A model generated the notes under the pieces. It did no database searches. It worked only from the letters and a program-made list of their open reading frames with translations, and was not told where the DNA came from. Below, piece by piece: positions 6,471-15,771 of a stretch of DNA of 45,681 nt. Positions within the stretch are counted from its first letter, which is position 1. Each line of letters starts with the position of its first letter. The stretch comes from Ferrovum myxofaciens. GTDB lineage: Bacteria > Pseudomonadota > Gammaproteobacteria > Burkholderiales > Ferrovaceae. A program made the translations under genes and the position numbers. The stretch covers positions 1 to 45,681 of the forward strand of contig NZ_JPOQ01000059.1 in assembly GCF_000735045.1 (NCBI RefSeq), in the 5' to 3' direction.

Positions 6471-7356
6471 CTTTGGCCCCGAGGGCTGCGCCCACCGACA
6501 CCAGAGCCACACCGCCCAGTGTGGTGAGGGTCAGGGCTTCGCCCAGAAAAGGTGCCGCCAGCAGAGTGGTGGTTCCCGGAACGATGGCCAGCATCATGGA
6601 GGCGATTCCACTGCCCAGAGAAAGGGTGGCATAGGCGAAACTGAAGGCGGCGACCAGTGCGGCAATGATGCCCTGATAGATCCCCTGAAGCAGGAGGGCC
6701 GAAGTACTGACGCCGGACAATCCTTTGGGCAGGAACAGGGCATACAGGGGCAAATAGAGCACGGCAGCACCTACGGTGATGCCGCTGACTGCGTCCAGAG
6801 GGCGGATGTTCCATACTCTGACCAGCAAGCCGTAGTAGGCCCAGCACAAGGCTGCACCGATAAAGCAGAGATCGCCCATCCAGTATTTTTCTCCCGTCGA
6901 TGGGGTAGCAGAACCTGGAGCGAAACGGGAGAAACCAATGACCATCAATCCCAGCGCGGTCAATATCAGGGCCGTCAGGGTGGCGCTGTTGGGGCGGTCT
7001 TTGAGCCAGATCCAGGCGATGGCGGCGCTGGCCAGAGGAATCCCCCCGTTGACCAGTACACCGGCATGAGCTGCGGGTGCCAGGGAAAAACCGGCATAGA
7101 TGAGCAAGGCGTAGAACAGCCCACCGCTGCTGGCAATGATCAGAAGTTGGCGCAGAGACAGGGGGTTCCTCGAAATAAAATAGACTGGCAGCATGAGGGA
7201 ACCGGCTACGCCAAATCGCAGTGCGGCGAGGTCGTAGGGAGTCAGGGTGCTTTTGCCACCGAGGCGGGAAACGATATTGAATCCGCTCCAGCAGACTACC
7301 ACAACGGCAGCGGCCAAAAAACCTTTCCAGCGCGGACGCGCGTGCGGGATAGACAT
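6421..7356 (-). CDS. EamA-family (DMT superfamily) transporter
   Basis: A 311-residue permease with ten predicted transmembrane segments in two EamA repeats (residues about 12-140 and 157-295). Repeat ends show the typical short loops (WLKDRPNSATLTALILTALGLMVIG; FLGEALTLTTLGGVALVSVGAALG). DMT proteins export amino acids, metabolites or drugs; the substrate cannot be read from sequence. The 3' end runs 50 bases into dgkA on the opposite strand. It diverges from the PP0621-like gene across a 171-base gap (7357-7527) in which I see no clear promoter or RNA. Confidence 0.9.
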   Translation of the reverse strand: MSIPHARPRWKGFLAAAVVVVCWSGFNIVSRLGGKSTLTPYDLAALRFGVAGSLMLPVYFISRNPLSLRQLLIIASSGGLFYALLIYAGFSLAPAAHAGVLVNGGIPLASAAIAWIWLKDRPNSATLTALILTALGLMVIGFSRFAPGSATPSTGEKYWMGDLCFIGAALCWAYYGLLVRVWNIRPLDAVSGITVGAAVLYLPLYALFLPKGLSGVSTSALLLQGIYQGIIAALVAAFSFAYATLSLGSGIASMMLAIVPGTTTLLAAPFLGEALTLTTLGGVALVSVGAALGAKVKKTAPTPTPLRHSPD

Positions 7357-7527
7357 GGATGGAAAACCTGTGAGTGAGCTATGATGTCAGTGGTCGTGAA
7401 GACTACAGACACTGGGGCGTGATGCCCGAGCCATCAGTTTACATGGATTTTCCGGCTCAGGTTGGGTTTGGAAAAGGTTTCCTCCTCTTCCTCGGGGGGA
7501 GTGACGACGCAACGCAAGGAAAGGCAG

Positions 7528-7806
7528 ATGCTATTGAAATGGATTTTATGGGGACTGGTGATTTTTTGGGTGTATCGCCAGATCACAGGGCGCAAAGCCC
7601 CAACGGGCTCCCTGTTTTCAAATTTCACCGGAACGGGACGGGTTCAGCGCCCTCCTTCGGAGGCTTCCGAAGAACTTGAAACGACCCAGGATATGGTGCG
7701 TTGCGCGCATTGCGGACTGTTCCTGCCCCGGCAGGAGGCTCTTTCCCAGAGGGGCGACTGGTTCTGTAGTGAAGCCCACCGCCAAGCCGGTGTACGCGCC
7801 CAATGA
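7528..7806 (+). CDS. PP0621-family small membrane-anchored zinc-ribbon-like protein
   Basis: A 92-residue protein with one N-terminal transmembrane helix (LLKWILWGLVIFWVY), a variable linker and a C-terminal module MVRCAHCGLFLPRQEAL… WFCSEAH. The CxxC plus downstream Cys/His pattern suggests a small metal-binding ribbon. This matches the PP0621 family, which is of unknown function and often precedes ampD, as here. Start chosen at ATG 7528 because AAGGAAAGG lies just upstream. The stop overlaps the ampD start (ATGA). Confidence 0.85.
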   Translation: MLLKWILWGLVIFWVYRQITGRKAPTGSLFSNFTGTGRVQRPPSEASEELETTQDMVRCAHCGLFLPRQEALSQRGDWFCSEAHRQAGVRAQ

Positions 7807-8414
7807 CTGGGCGGAATCTGACCTCTCCCCCACCTTTTTTTGTGGATTCCGAGGGCTGGGTGAGACGTGCCTGTCATTGCCTGTCTCCTAATTTTGATAG
7901 CCGTTCCCGAGCGGGGTCTCCCCCGACTTTGGTAGTGATCCACTCGATCAGTTTGCCGGCGGGGCAGTTTGGGGGCCGGGCTGTGGAGGACCTGTTCACC
8001 AACCGGTTGGATCCCTCAGCCCATCCCTCTTTTGAGTCTCTGCGGGACTTGCGTGTCTCCGCCCATTTTTTGATCCGGCGCGAAGGCACGCTGATCCAGT
8101 TCGTATCCACCGATGCGCGCGCCTGGCATGCCGGGGTGTCCCAGTGGGGCAGACGGCAGGGGTGCAATGATTTTTCTCTGGGCATCGAACTGGAGGGGAC
8201 CGATCATGTTCCCTTTACGGAGGCGCAGTATGGCACGCTGGACGCCTTGCTCCAGGGACTCTGCGCACGTTATCCGATTCAGGCAATTACGGGACACAGC
8301 GACGTGGCACCAGGCCGTAAAACCGATCCAGGCCCCTGTTTCCACTGGGCACGTTGGGAAGCATTGGGGTATCCTGTGCAACTTCTGCGCCCCAAGAAGG
8401 CGCGCTCAGGATAG
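7803..8414 (+). CDS. ampD: 1,6-anhydro-N-acetylmuramyl-L-alanine amidase AmpD
   Basis: A 203-residue cytoplasmic amidase of the N-acetylmuramoyl-L-alanine amidase 2 family. It removes the peptide from anhydro-muropeptides in cell-wall recycling. Zinc ligands are visible at His47 (VVIHSISL), His165 and Asp175 (GHSDVAPGRKTDPG), matching E. coli His34/His154/Asp164. The FGG, HFLI and GIELEG motifs are conserved. Four-base overlap with the preceding gene indicates co-translation. In beta-lactamase-inducible bacteria AmpD loss raises AmpC, but no ampC or ampR is seen here. Confidence 0.95.
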   Translation: MTGRNLTSPPPFFVDSEGWVRRACHCLSPNFDSRSRAGSPPTLVVIHSISLPAGQFGGRAVEDLFTNRLDPSAHPSFESLRDLRVSAHFLIRREGTLIQFVSTDARAWHAGVSQWGRRQGCNDFSLGIELEGTDHVPFTEAQYGTLDALLQGLCARYPIQAITGHSDVAPGRKTDPGPCFHWARWEALGYPVQLLRPKKARSG

Positions 8415-8417
8415 AAT
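8412..8417 (+). promoter_or_regulatory. Possible -10 element for pntAB
   Basis: TAGAAT overlaps the ampD stop codon 55 bases before the pntA start. The -35 region is weak, so this is only a candidate. Confidence 0.3.
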
Positions 8418-8471
8418 GGGGGTTTTCTGAAAAGGGGCCCCAGCGCGCCCCCCTCTGTGGAGAGAATCGTT

Positions 8472-10043
8472 ATGGCGTTGATGATCGGGATACCGCGGGA
8501 GATCCATGCGGGAGAGCGGCGTGTGGCCGCTACCCCGGAGACGGTCACCCAGTTGATGAAACTGGGCTATGTCGTGGCTCTGGAAAGTGGGGCGGGGGCA
8601 GCAGCCCAATGGGGTGATGAGGCGTACGCAGCGGTAGGGGTGCGGATTCTGCCCTCGGCCCGGGCGGTGTGGGAACAGGCGGATATCGTACTCAAGGTGC
8701 GCCCACCCGAGGTTGATCCTGCCACGGGTGAACTGGAATCCCATGCTTTGCGTGCCGGGTCCACTCTGATTGGTTTTCTCTGGCCGGCTCAGAATCCGGC
8801 CTTGCTGGAAGCTTTCAGGGTCCAGGGAATCACGGCGTTGTCCATGGATGCCGTACCACGCATTTCCCGCGCGCAGAAACTGGATGCCCTGAGTTCCATG
8901 GCCAATATTGCGGGCTATCGCGCCATCATCGAAGCGGCCCAGCATTTCGGGCGGTTTTTTACTGGGCAGATCACGGCGGCTGGTAAGGTGCCTCCCGCCA
9001 AGGTGATGGTGATCGGCGCCGGGGTGGCGGGGTTGGCGGCCATTGGGACGGCGCGTAGTCTGGGTGCCATCGTGCGTGCCTTCGATACCCGTCCTGAGGT
9101 CAAACAGCAGATTGAAAGCATGGGGGCAGAGTTCCTTGAACTGGATTTCAAGGAAGAAGGGAGTGGAACCGGGGGCTACGCCAAGCAAATGAGCCCCGAG
9201 TTCATCGCTGCGGAAATGGCCCTCTTCGCAGCTCAAGCCAAGGAAGTGGACATTATCGTGACCACTGCCTTGATTCCGGGCAAGCCGGCCCCCCGTTTGA
9301 TCACCGCTGACATGGTGGCGAGCATGAAACCCGGGAGTGTCATTGTGGATCTGGCTGCGGAACAAGGAGGGAACTGTGAAGGTACGGTGCCCGGTCAGGT
9401 GACTGTGGTTCACGGCGTATCCCTTATCGGTTACACCGATTTGCCCAGCCGTTTGGCGGCCCAGTCGAGCCAGTTGTACGGTACCAACCTGCGCCACCTG
9501 CTCACTGACATGACCCCCGGAAAGGAGGGGCAACTGGTGGTCAACATGGAGGATGAGGTCATTCGTACGGCCACTGTGGTCCATCAGGGCGCATTGACCT
9601 GGCCTGCACCACCGCTTAAGATTCGGGCTGTTGCGCCTGCCAAACCGGCGACGGCCATGGTGCCGGCACCCAAGCACGGCGAATCTTCCGGGCCCGCTCA
9701 TCTCTCTACCCTTTTGAAGGTGTTCGGCGGCGGAGGGATACTCTTTCTGTTGGTGGGGCTGTACGCGCCGCCCGCCTTCTTGCTACACTTTACGGTTTTT
9801 GTTCTGGCCTGTTTTGTGGGCTATCAGGTCGTATGGAATGTGACCCCGGCCCTGCACACGCCTCTCATGAGCGTGACCAACGCCATCAGCGGCATCATCG
9901 TGCTGGGGGCCCTGTTGCAGATGGCCAACTCCGAGCCCAGCGTGGTCGGGCTGGCGGTGTTCTCCGTGTTGATTGCCACCATCAACATCGCTGGCGGGTT
10001 CCGCGTGACCCAGCGCATGTTGAACATGTTCCGCAAAGATTGA
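8472..10043 (+). CDS. pntA: NAD(P) transhydrogenase, alpha subunit
   Basis: A 523-residue subunit of the proton-translocating transhydrogenase that drives NADPH formation from NADH. The N-terminal domain I begins [21 protein letters not shown] and has the NAD-binding [23 protein letters not shown] linker near residues 385-405 leads to a membrane domain II with four hydrophobic helices. Domains I and II are fused as in E. coli, not split into pntAA/pntAB. ATG 8472 follows GGAGAG; an ATG at 8481 is an alternative. Followed after 10 bases by pntB. Confidence 0.95.
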   Translation: MALMIGIPREIHAGERRVAATPETVTQLMKLGYVVALESGAGAAAQWGDEAYAAVGVRILPSARAVWEQADIVLKVRPPEVDPATGELESHALRAGSTLIGFLWPAQNPALLEAFRVQGITALSMDAVPRISRAQKLDALSSMANIAGYRAIIEAAQHFGRFFTGQITAAGKVPPAKVMVIGAGVAGLAAIGTARSLGAIVRAFDTRPEVKQQIESMGAEFLELDFKEEGSGTGGYAKQMSPEFIAAEMALFAAQAKEVDIIVTTALIPGKPAPRLITADMVASMKPGSVIVDLAAEQGGNCEGTVPGQVTVVHGVSLIGYTDLPSRLAAQSSQLYGTNLRHLLTDMTPGKEGQLVVNMEDEVIRTATVVHQGALTWPAPPLKIRAVAPAKPATAMVPAPKHGESSGPAHLSTLLKVFGGGGILFLLVGLYAPPAFLLHFTVFVLACFVGYQVVWNVTPALHTPLMSVTNAISGIIVLGALLQMANSEPSVVGLAVFSVLIATINIAGGFRVTQRMLNMFRKD

Positions 10044-10053
10044 GGATTGTTTC

Positions 10054-11451
10054 ATGGGTAATGGAGTATTGACGGTTTCCTATATCGCGGCAGCGATTCT
10101 GTTCATTCTGAGTCTGGGCGGATTGTCCCGGCAGGAGACGGCACGACGGGGCAATTTTTATGGGGCGACAGGCATGGCGCTGGCAGTGGGGGCGACCCTG
10201 CTGAGTGGGCAGGTGGGCAATCTGGGCTGGTTGATTCCCGCTATTCTGGTGGGGGCCGTGGTGGGTTGGATGCTGGCGGTACGGGTAGAGATGACCCAAA
10301 TGCCCGAACTGGTGGCTATCCTTCACAGTTTCGTGGGCTTGGCAGCAACCCTGGTGGGCTATGCCAGTACTCTGGACGCGCATACGGTATTCAAAGGCGC
10401 CGAACTGAGCGTCCACCGTACCGAGATTTTTGTGGGGGTGTTCATCGGTGCGTTGACCTTTACCGGGTCCCTGGTGGCTTTCGGTAAATTGCGCGGTTCC
10501 ATTTCCGGCAAACCTCTGGCCCTGCCGGGGCGTCACCTGCTGAACCTGCTGGTGATTCTGATTTCGGTTTATCTGGGTATTGGATTCGTGGGGGCGGAAT
10601 CGACCATGGCACCCCTGCTGCCCTTGCTGCTCATGACAGGGCTGGCACTGTTCATCGGTTTTCATCTGGTCATGGCCATTGGAGGCGCAGACATGCCGGT
10701 GGTGGTGTCCATGCTCAACAGTTATTCGGGTTGGGCAGCGGCGGCCACTGGTTTCATGCTCTCCAATGACTTGCTCATCGTCACTGGTGCCCTGGTGGGC
10801 AGTAGCGGGGCCATCCTGTCTTACATCATGTGCCGGGCCATGAACCGCAGTTTCCTCAGTGTCATCCTGGGCGGGTTTGGTACGGGCGGTACAACTTCTT
10901 CTGCGGCAGAAGGCCCCCAGGGTGAAGTGGTGGCCGTGTCGGCGGAAGAAACGGCTCACCTGCTGGCCGATGCCCAAGGTGTGATCATCGTTCCCGGCTA
11001 TGGCATGGCCGTGGCACAGGCCCAGGGAGCCATCAGCGAAATTACCCGTCGTCTCCGTGCCAAGGGGGTGACAGTACGTTTTGCCATTCATCCTGTGGCC
11101 GGACGTTTGCCCGGTCACATGAACGTGTTACTGGCTGAAGCCAAAGTGCCCTACGACATTGTCATGGAAATGGATGAAATCAACGGGGATTTCCCGGACA
11201 CGGACGTGGTGCTGGTGGTGGGGGCCAACGACATCGTCAATCCCAGTGCCCAGGAAGATCCGGGTAGCCCCATTGCCGGCATGCCGGTGCTGGAGGTCTG
11301 GAAGGCCAAGACGGTGGTGGTCTTCAAACGCAGCATGGCGACAGGCTATTCCGGTGTGGAAAACCCCCTTTTCTACAAGGAGAATGCACGTATGCTCTTT
11401 GGTGATGCCAAGAAGAGTGTGGATTCCATCCTGGCTCATTTGCCCAGTTGA
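10054..11451 (+). CDS. pntB: NAD(P) transhydrogenase, beta subunit
   Basis: A 465-residue subunit with about nine transmembrane helices in the first 270 residues (including [26 protein letters not shown] and [31 protein letters not shown]) and the NADP-binding domain III in the last 180, with [15 protein letters not shown] and [17 protein letters not shown]. It is the partner of pntA in an operon. E. coli PntB is 462 residues, so this is complete. No terminator is seen after it; a PHO-box-like site begins six bases beyond the stop. Confidence 0.95.
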   Translation: MGNGVLTVSYIAAAILFILSLGGLSRQETARRGNFYGATGMALAVGATLLSGQVGNLGWLIPAILVGAVVGWMLAVRVEMTQMPELVAILHSFVGLAATLVGYASTLDAHTVFKGAELSVHRTEIFVGVFIGALTFTGSLVAFGKLRGSISGKPLALPGRHLLNLLVILISVYLGIGFVGAESTMAPLLPLLLMTGLALFIGFHLVMAIGGADMPVVVSMLNSYSGWAAAATGFMLSNDLLIVTGALVGSSGAILSYIMCRAMNRSFLSVILGGFGTGGTTSSAAEGPQGEVVAVSAEETAHLLADAQGVIIVPGYGMAVAQAQGAISEITRRLRAKGVTVRFAIHPVAGRLPGHMNVLLAEAKVPYDIVMEMDEINGDFPDTDVVLVVGANDIVNPSAQEDPGSPIAGMPVLEVWKAKTVVVFKRSMATGYSGVENPLFYKENARMLFGDAKKSVDSILAHLPS

Positions 11452-11457
11452 GATAAA

Positions 11458-11475
11458 GTGTCATAAAACCTTCAT
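11458..11475 (+). promoter_or_regulatory. PHO-box-like site
   Basis: GTGTCATAAAACCTTCAT matches the E. coli pstS-type box CTGTCATAAAACTGTCAT at 15 of 18 positions, with the two TCA cores exactly 11 bp apart (11461 and 11472). It lies 22 bp upstream of a perfect TATAAT, about one helical turn further than the classical arrangement. Confidence 0.6.
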
Positions 11476-11497
11476 GGAGAAGGGGGGGTGGCTTCGT

Positions 11498-11503
11498 TAT
11501 AAT
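11498..11503 (+). promoter_or_regulatory. Perfect TATAAT -10 element
   Basis: TATAAT with no good -35 (TGGAGA at the expected place), as expected for an activator-dependent promoter. Predicted transcription start near 11510, about 23 bases before the ATG at 11533. Confidence 0.65.
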
Positions 11504-11532
11504 TTCGTGCTTTTGTGCGAACGAGGCCGGTG

Positions 11533-12336
11533 ATGCGAAAAACGGGAAAAGGAAAGGGAGATATATTCCTCTGCCGTTTGGCGGTGTGGGTGCTGGCGGG
11601 TTTTTATCCACTCGGTGCGCAAGCGGTATTGCAGGATGAAATTCAGGTCTATGACGATACCATCAACGATCCCGGTCAATGGGGGTTGCAAATGCACCTC
11701 AACAGCACCCCTTCCGGACCCCAGTATATTCCACCCAATGATGGGATGGTGGATACCCATGGATATCGGAGTACGGCGGAAATCAGTTATGGCCTGACCC
11801 CCACCCTGGAGGCCGGGTTATACCTTCCGGTGGTTCATGGCTACTATGATGGAACCCAGTTTGCCGGTCCCCGTGTGCGGATGAAATGGATTCCGCAAAA
11901 AGCCCCGGATACGGGAGGGCTGTTTTACGGATTGAATGTGGAAATTTCCGATATCAAACCGATCTACGAACCCACACAGCAAATGATGGAGTTACGTTCC
12001 ATCATCGGCTATCGGGATGCGGAGTGGTTGTATGACATCAACCCCACTTTGGATTATAATCTGCGCCCCGGCTATCGACAGGGTGGGCCGGTGTTCAGTC
12101 CGCAGATCAAGGTGGGACGAAATGTGATGCCTGGCTTTATGGCAGGCTTCGAGTACTATTCCGTGTTGAGTACGCTCACCACGATGTTTCCCTATTCGCA
12201 GCAGAATAATGTGTTGTTTGCTGCCGTGGACATCAATATGAAACCTTGGGTCATCAACTTCGGGGTTGGTCGTGGCCTGACCCAGGCTGCAGACGGATGG
12301 ACCATCAAGGCCATTATCGATATTCCGATCGATTGA
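11533..12336 (+). CDS. Predicted outer-membrane beta-barrel protein, possibly phosphate-regulated
   Basis: A 267-residue product starting at ATG 11533 (GAGG upstream; a GTG at 11515 would lie at the transcription start). A hydrophobic signal (RLAVWVLAGFYPLGAQA) leads into a beta-rich mature chain with alternating aromatic strands (STAEISYGLTPTLEAGLYLPV, GPRVRMKWIP, FYGLNVEISDI, FMAGFEYYSVL, WVINFGVGRGL). The length and the GLTP…EAGLYLP pattern resemble the 'MetA-pathway of phenol degradation' barrel superfamily, though specificity is unknown. The promoter carries a PHO-box-like site, so it may be induced when phosphate is low. Confidence 0.65.
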   Translation: MRKTGKGKGDIFLCRLAVWVLAGFYPLGAQAVLQDEIQVYDDTINDPGQWGLQMHLNSTPSGPQYIPPNDGMVDTHGYRSTAEISYGLTPTLEAGLYLPVVHGYYDGTQFAGPRVRMKWIPQKAPDTGGLFYGLNVEISDIKPIYEPTQQMMELRSIIGYRDAEWLYDINPTLDYNLRPGYRQGGPVFSPQIKVGRNVMPGFMAGFEYYSVLSTLTTMFPYSQQNNVLFAAVDINMKPWVINFGVGRGLTQAADGWTIKAIIDIPID

Positions 12337-12456
12337 CTGGCAACACATTGTCAATCCCGCGTACAATAACTGCGCGGTTCGGCGGATGTGTTCGGACTGC
12401 GTTTGCATATCGACTATTGATCCAACGGGATCATTGAATACGACAAGGATGACAGA

Positions 12457-12876
12457 ATGGAACTGAAACGCGCACTTTCCCTTTCCGACGCTTACGCCAT
12501 CGTCGCCGCTGCACGGTCCAAGGCGGTGGAAAATCACTGGAATGTAGTCATTGCCATCCTCGATGAAGGGGGGCATTTGATGTTGCTGGAACGGGCGGAT
12601 CATACTCAGGTGGGTTCTGTTCAGGTGGCTCAGGAAAAAGCCCGTACTGCTTTTCTGTTCCGGCGTTCCACCAAAGTAATGGAAGAAACGGTGGTGGGCG
12701 GACGCATCGTCATGCTCAACCTGCCGGGGAACACTCCCGTCGAAGGAGGCTTGCCTCTTTTCAGCGAAGGGCAATTGGTGGGGGCCATTGGGGTTTCCGG
12801 TGTACAGTCCTTTCAGGATGGCATCATTGCGGCAGCCGGTGCGGAAGCGGTGGAACAGCTGACTTTGTCGGCGTAA
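12457..12876 (+). CDS. GlcG/HbpS family protein (possible heme- or cofactor-binding)
   Basis: A 139-residue single-domain protein of the DUF336 family. Motifs: LSLSDAYAIVAAARSKAVENHWNVVIAILDEGGHLMLLERAD, AQEKARTAFLFRRST, PVEGGLPLF and GAIGVSG. Members fold like profilin/HbpS; some bind heme, others accompany glycolate or corrinoid metabolism, and most are uncharacterised. AAGGA lies 10 bases before the ATG. A possible -10 (TACAAT, 12362-12367) is in the 120-base gap before it. No heme or glycolate genes are adjacent. Confidence 0.85.
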   Translation: MELKRALSLSDAYAIVAAARSKAVENHWNVVIAILDEGGHLMLLERADHTQVGSVQVAQEKARTAFLFRRSTKVMEETVVGGRIVMLNLPGNTPVEGGLPLFSEGQLVGAIGVSGVQSFQDGIIAAAGAEAVEQLTLSA

Positions 12877-12883
12877 TCCTTCG

Positions 12884-14059
12884 TTGTCCGTCCCCGTGAG
12901 TACGCACCCCTGGTGGATTTTCTGCCGGGTGGTGGACAACCTGGGGGATGCAGGCGTCAGTTGGCGTCTGGCGAGTCAATTGGCAGCGCTCTCGCCCGCT
13001 CCTTCCGTTACTCTGGTGATCGATCATTTGCAGACTCTGGCGCGTTTTTGTCCTGCGCTGGGGATCGATGCTTCGACTCAGCAGATCCAGGGGGTACGGA
13101 TCTTACCTTGGTCAGTGGTCGAGCAGGATCCGGCGCAGTTGGGCTCGGAACACACCGTTCTGCCGGTGTCGGTGGTGAGTGCCTTCAGTTGCGAACTGCC
13201 CCCCTCAGTGCAAGAATTTCTTCAGCAATGTCAGGTTATTCCGCACTGGATTTTATTTGACTACCTGAGTGCGGAATCCTGGGTGGAAGGATGTCATGGG
13301 TTGTCTGCGCCCATTCCGGGCTATCGGGGGCCTCGGCACTTTTTTTTCCCGGGGTTTACCCCGCGCACGGGAGGCTTGCTGCGTGAACCCGGTTTGCTAG
13401 CCCGGCGTTCTGAAGTGCAGGCCTCCTTGATCCGACAAGAAGCCATTTGGCAATCCTGGGGGTTGACAGAAAAAACGAATCTTCCGACTCTCACCTTGTT
13501 TGCATACCCGGATGCTCCCTGGCAGTCCTTGCGGGAAGCCATGGGGAGCACGGGGCAGGCCTGGCGCTGGGTATTGTTTGAAGGCATGGAGATCACCGAA
13601 CAGGTGGGACAGGCCGATGCGTTTCGAGCACCCGCAGGCAACGCGTGGGGCAAGATCGAGCCGGTTCGGGTGGCGTTGCGCACACAGGAAGAATATGACG
13701 GTTTGCTGTGGGTCTCTCATTTCAATCTGGTGCGGGGAGAGGATTCCCTTGTGCGCGCTTTATGGGCAGGAAGACCCTTTCTGTGGCATCTCTACCCACA
13801 GGCAGAGGGGACACACTGGGTGAAACTGGAGGCCTTTCTGGAACGTTATCTGGAGGGCCTGGAGACGATGCTGGCCGAGGTCATCGCAAATCTGTTTCGA
13901 GCATGGAATGGGCGGGGTGAAATGACGGCGGCTTGGCAAGGAATGGTCCCTCATTGGAAAGGCTGGGAACACCATGCCTTGGCCTGGAGCGAAGGCCTGT
14001 CCGAACAGCCGGATTTGGTCACAAAACTTGTGGAGTTTTCCAATCTCGAGTTAAAATAA
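12884..14059 (+). CDS. earP: EF-P arginine rhamnosyltransferase EarP
   Basis: A roughly 390-residue GT-B enzyme that transfers rhamnose from dTDP-rhamnose to Arg32 of elongation factor P, relieving ribosome stalling on polyproline. The signature WWIFCRVVDNLGDAGVSWRLASQL contains both conserved aspartates (counted from GTG 12896: Asp14 and Asp18), and the C-terminal VRGEDSLVRALWAGRPFLWHLYPQ contains the catalytic-region Glu. Start is uncertain: TTG 12884 or GTG 12896, neither with a Shine-Dalgarno sequence; the second aligns better with Pseudomonas EarP. efp follows 36 bases later. Confidence 0.95.
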   Translation: MSVPVSTHPWWIFCRVVDNLGDAGVSWRLASQLAALSPAPSVTLVIDHLQTLARFCPALGIDASTQQIQGVRILPWSVVEQDPAQLGSEHTVLPVSVVSAFSCELPPSVQEFLQQCQVIPHWILFDYLSAESWVEGCHGLSAPIPGYRGPRHFFFPGFTPRTGGLLREPGLLARRSEVQASLIRQEAIWQSWGLTEKTNLPTLTLFAYPDAPWQSLREAMGSTGQAWRWVLFEGMEITEQVGQADAFRAPAGNAWGKIEPVRVALRTQEEYDGLLWVSHFNLVRGEDSLVRALWAGRPFLWHLYPQAEGTHWVKLEAFLERYLEGLETMLAEVIANLFRAWNGRGEMTAAWQGMVPHWKGWEHHALAWSEGLSEQPDLVTKLVEFSNLELK

Positions 14060-14095
14060 CCGGTTAGGTCTCATTTAATTCAACACGGGTGACGT

Positions 14096-14656
14096 ATGAA
14101 ACAGGCACAGGAAATGCGGGTCGGGAATGTGATCATGGTGGGCAAGGACCCCCTGGTGATTCAGAAGGCAGAATACAACAAGGGCGGGCGCAGTTCCGCC
14201 GTGGTCAAGATGAAATTGCGCAACCTGCTCACCGGGGCTGCCAGCGAAACTGTTTTCAAGGCTGATGATAAACTGGACCAGGTCATTCTGGAGCATAAGG
14301 AAGCGACCTATTCTTACTTTGCCGATCCCTCCTATGTATTCATGGATCATGAATATAACCAGTACGACATGGACAAGGACAGTCTGGGCGATGCCTTCAA
14401 CTATCTGGAAGATGGCATGGCCTGTGAAATCACTCTTTACGAGGGGCGTGCCATTTCCATTCAGTTGCCCAGTTCGGTGGTGCGCGAGATCGATTACACC
14501 GAACCGGCCGTGCGCGGCGATACCTCGGGCAAGGTTCTGAAACCGGCCACCCTCAAGAATGGTCACAAAATTGCCGTGCCCCTGTTTTGTGAAACCGGCG
14601 ACAGGATTGAAATCGATACCAACACCGGTGAATACCGCCGCCGAGTCAACGGCTGA
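14096..14656 (+). CDS. efp: Elongation factor P (Arg32 type)
   Basis: A 186-residue EF-P with three OB-like domains. It binds between P and E sites to promote peptide bonds at proline stretches. The loop at residues 28-34 reads NKGGRSS, placing arginine exactly at position 32, the residue rhamnosylated by EarP, rather than the lysine used in the EpmA/EpmB system. This agrees with earP directly upstream. Domain III ends with [21 protein letters not shown], typical of the family. A short palindrome (TAACCGGTTA, 14057-14066) in the gap before it overlaps the earP stop. Confidence 0.97.
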   Translation: MKQAQEMRVGNVIMVGKDPLVIQKAEYNKGGRSSAVVKMKLRNLLTGAASETVFKADDKLDQVILEHKEATYSYFADPSYVFMDHEYNQYDMDKDSLGDAFNYLEDGMACEITLYEGRAISIQLPSSVVREIDYTEPAVRGDTSGKVLKPATLKNGHKIAVPLFCETGDRIEIDTNTGEYRRRVNG

Positions 14657-14661
14657 TTGTC

Positions 14662-15759
14662 ATGGCTCTGCGTATCCAGTCGGTTTTCCCCGGGCGTGTG
14701 GCGTGGGTCGAATTCGACTCGAGGGTATTGCGGGGGAATCCCTGGAATGATCCGACCCGGCGCCGTTTCCCGGTCTGGTTGCCTGAAGGTTATGATCTGC
14801 CGGGGAGTGTTCAACGTTATCCAGTATTTTACGGATTGGCGGGATACTTTGGGAGTGGCCCCAGTCAGGTCAACTGGCAACCTTTCAATGAGTCGGTGCC
14901 GGAACGGGTTGCACGCCTGATCCACAGTGGGGCCATGGGACCGGTCATTCTGGCCTTTCCTGACTGCTTCACCCGATTGGGGGGTAATCAGTATGTCAAT
15001 TCCAGTGCATTGGGCGCCTATGGCGATTATTTGAGCCAAGAAGTGGTGCCCTTCATCGATGCCACCTTTCGTACCTTGGCTACCCGTGACCATCGGGGGG
15101 TTTTTGGCAAATCCTCGGGGGGTTATGGTGCGCTGTTTCAAGCCATGCATACCCCGGACTGCTGGGGAGGGGTGGTCAGTCATGCCGGTGATGCGGGATT
15201 CGATCTGGCCTATCGGGGCGATTGGCCCAATACTCTGGATGTGCTGGCCCGTTTCCGTCCGGCCGTGGAGGAAGAAACCCTTGAGCAGCGGACCCGTGCC
15301 CAAGCATTGACGCAGGGGCTGGATGATGGGCGTGTAACTTCTTTTCTGGCAGCGGTTGGTTCTCAGGATCGTCCCTCCAGTGCCGAGACCCATGCCCTCA
15401 TGAATCTGGGCATGGCTGCAACCTATGACCCCGATTCCTCTGCACCCAATGGTTTTCGTTTGCCTTTTCATCTCGAAACCGGGGAATTGCTTTCCGAGCG
15501 CTGGGCTCGCTGGCAGGCCTGCGATCCCGTTCACGCAGCACCCCGTCATGCTTCGACCTTACGTCAGTTGAAGTGTCTGTTTCTGGATTGCGGCTGGCGC
15601 GATCAATACCATTTGCATTACGGCGCACGCCAGTTGTCTGCTGCCTTGACCCGGGCTCGAGTGCCGCACGTCCATGAAGAGTTTGACGGTACCCATTCGG
15701 GGATCGATTTCCGACTGGACCGCAGCCTGCCTCACCTCTATGCAGCCCTGAAGCCCTGA
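14662..15759 (+). CDS. Alpha/beta-hydrolase, esterase-D-like
   Basis: A 365-residue hydrolase of the PF00756 (esterase D / enterochelin esterase-like) type. The nucleophile elbow is GKSSGG (about residue 151), the typical FPDCFT and YLSQEVVPFIDATFR elements precede it, and the histidine is probably in DGTHSGIDFR near the C terminus. No signal peptide, so cytoplasmic. It starts five bases after efp and probably shares its transcript; a functional link is not evident. Substrate unknown. Confidence 0.8.
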   Translation: MALRIQSVFPGRVAWVEFDSRVLRGNPWNDPTRRRFPVWLPEGYDLPGSVQRYPVFYGLAGYFGSGPSQVNWQPFNESVPERVARLIHSGAMGPVILAFPDCFTRLGGNQYVNSSALGAYGDYLSQEVVPFIDATFRTLATRDHRGVFGKSSGGYGALFQAMHTPDCWGGVVSHAGDAGFDLAYRGDWPNTLDVLARFRPAVEEETLEQRTRAQALTQGLDDGRVTSFLAAVGSQDRPSSAETHALMNLGMAATYDPDSSAPNGFRLPFHLETGELLSERWARWQACDPVHAAPRHASTLRQLKCLFLDCGWRDQYHLHYGARQLSAALTRARVPHVHEEFDGTHSGIDFRLDRSLPHLYAALKP

Positions 15760-15771
15760 GTTCAGAATTTT

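Noticed and set aside
6433-7377. Long open frame on the plus strand opposite the EamA transporter
   Set aside because: Gln/Gly-rich translation with no start signal or domain; antisense shadow of the transporter.
7357-7527. Small RNA or riboswitch in the gap between EamA and the PP0621-like gene
   Set aside because: Only a 4-5-bp stem was found and no conserved aptamer pattern; not supported.
8406-9701. Long open frame opposite pntA (431 codons)
   Set aside because: His/Arg/Pro-rich shadow translation of a high-GC gene; no family features.
9982-11118. Long open frame opposite pntB
   Set aside because: Shadow of a strongly conserved gene, rich in His and Gln, no start site.
14057-14066. TAACCGGTTA palindrome before efp
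   Set aside because: It overlaps the earP stop codon and has no associated promoter; likely chance.
14563-15549. Long open frame opposite the esterase gene
   Set aside because: No recognisable domain and it overlaps efp; shadow frame.
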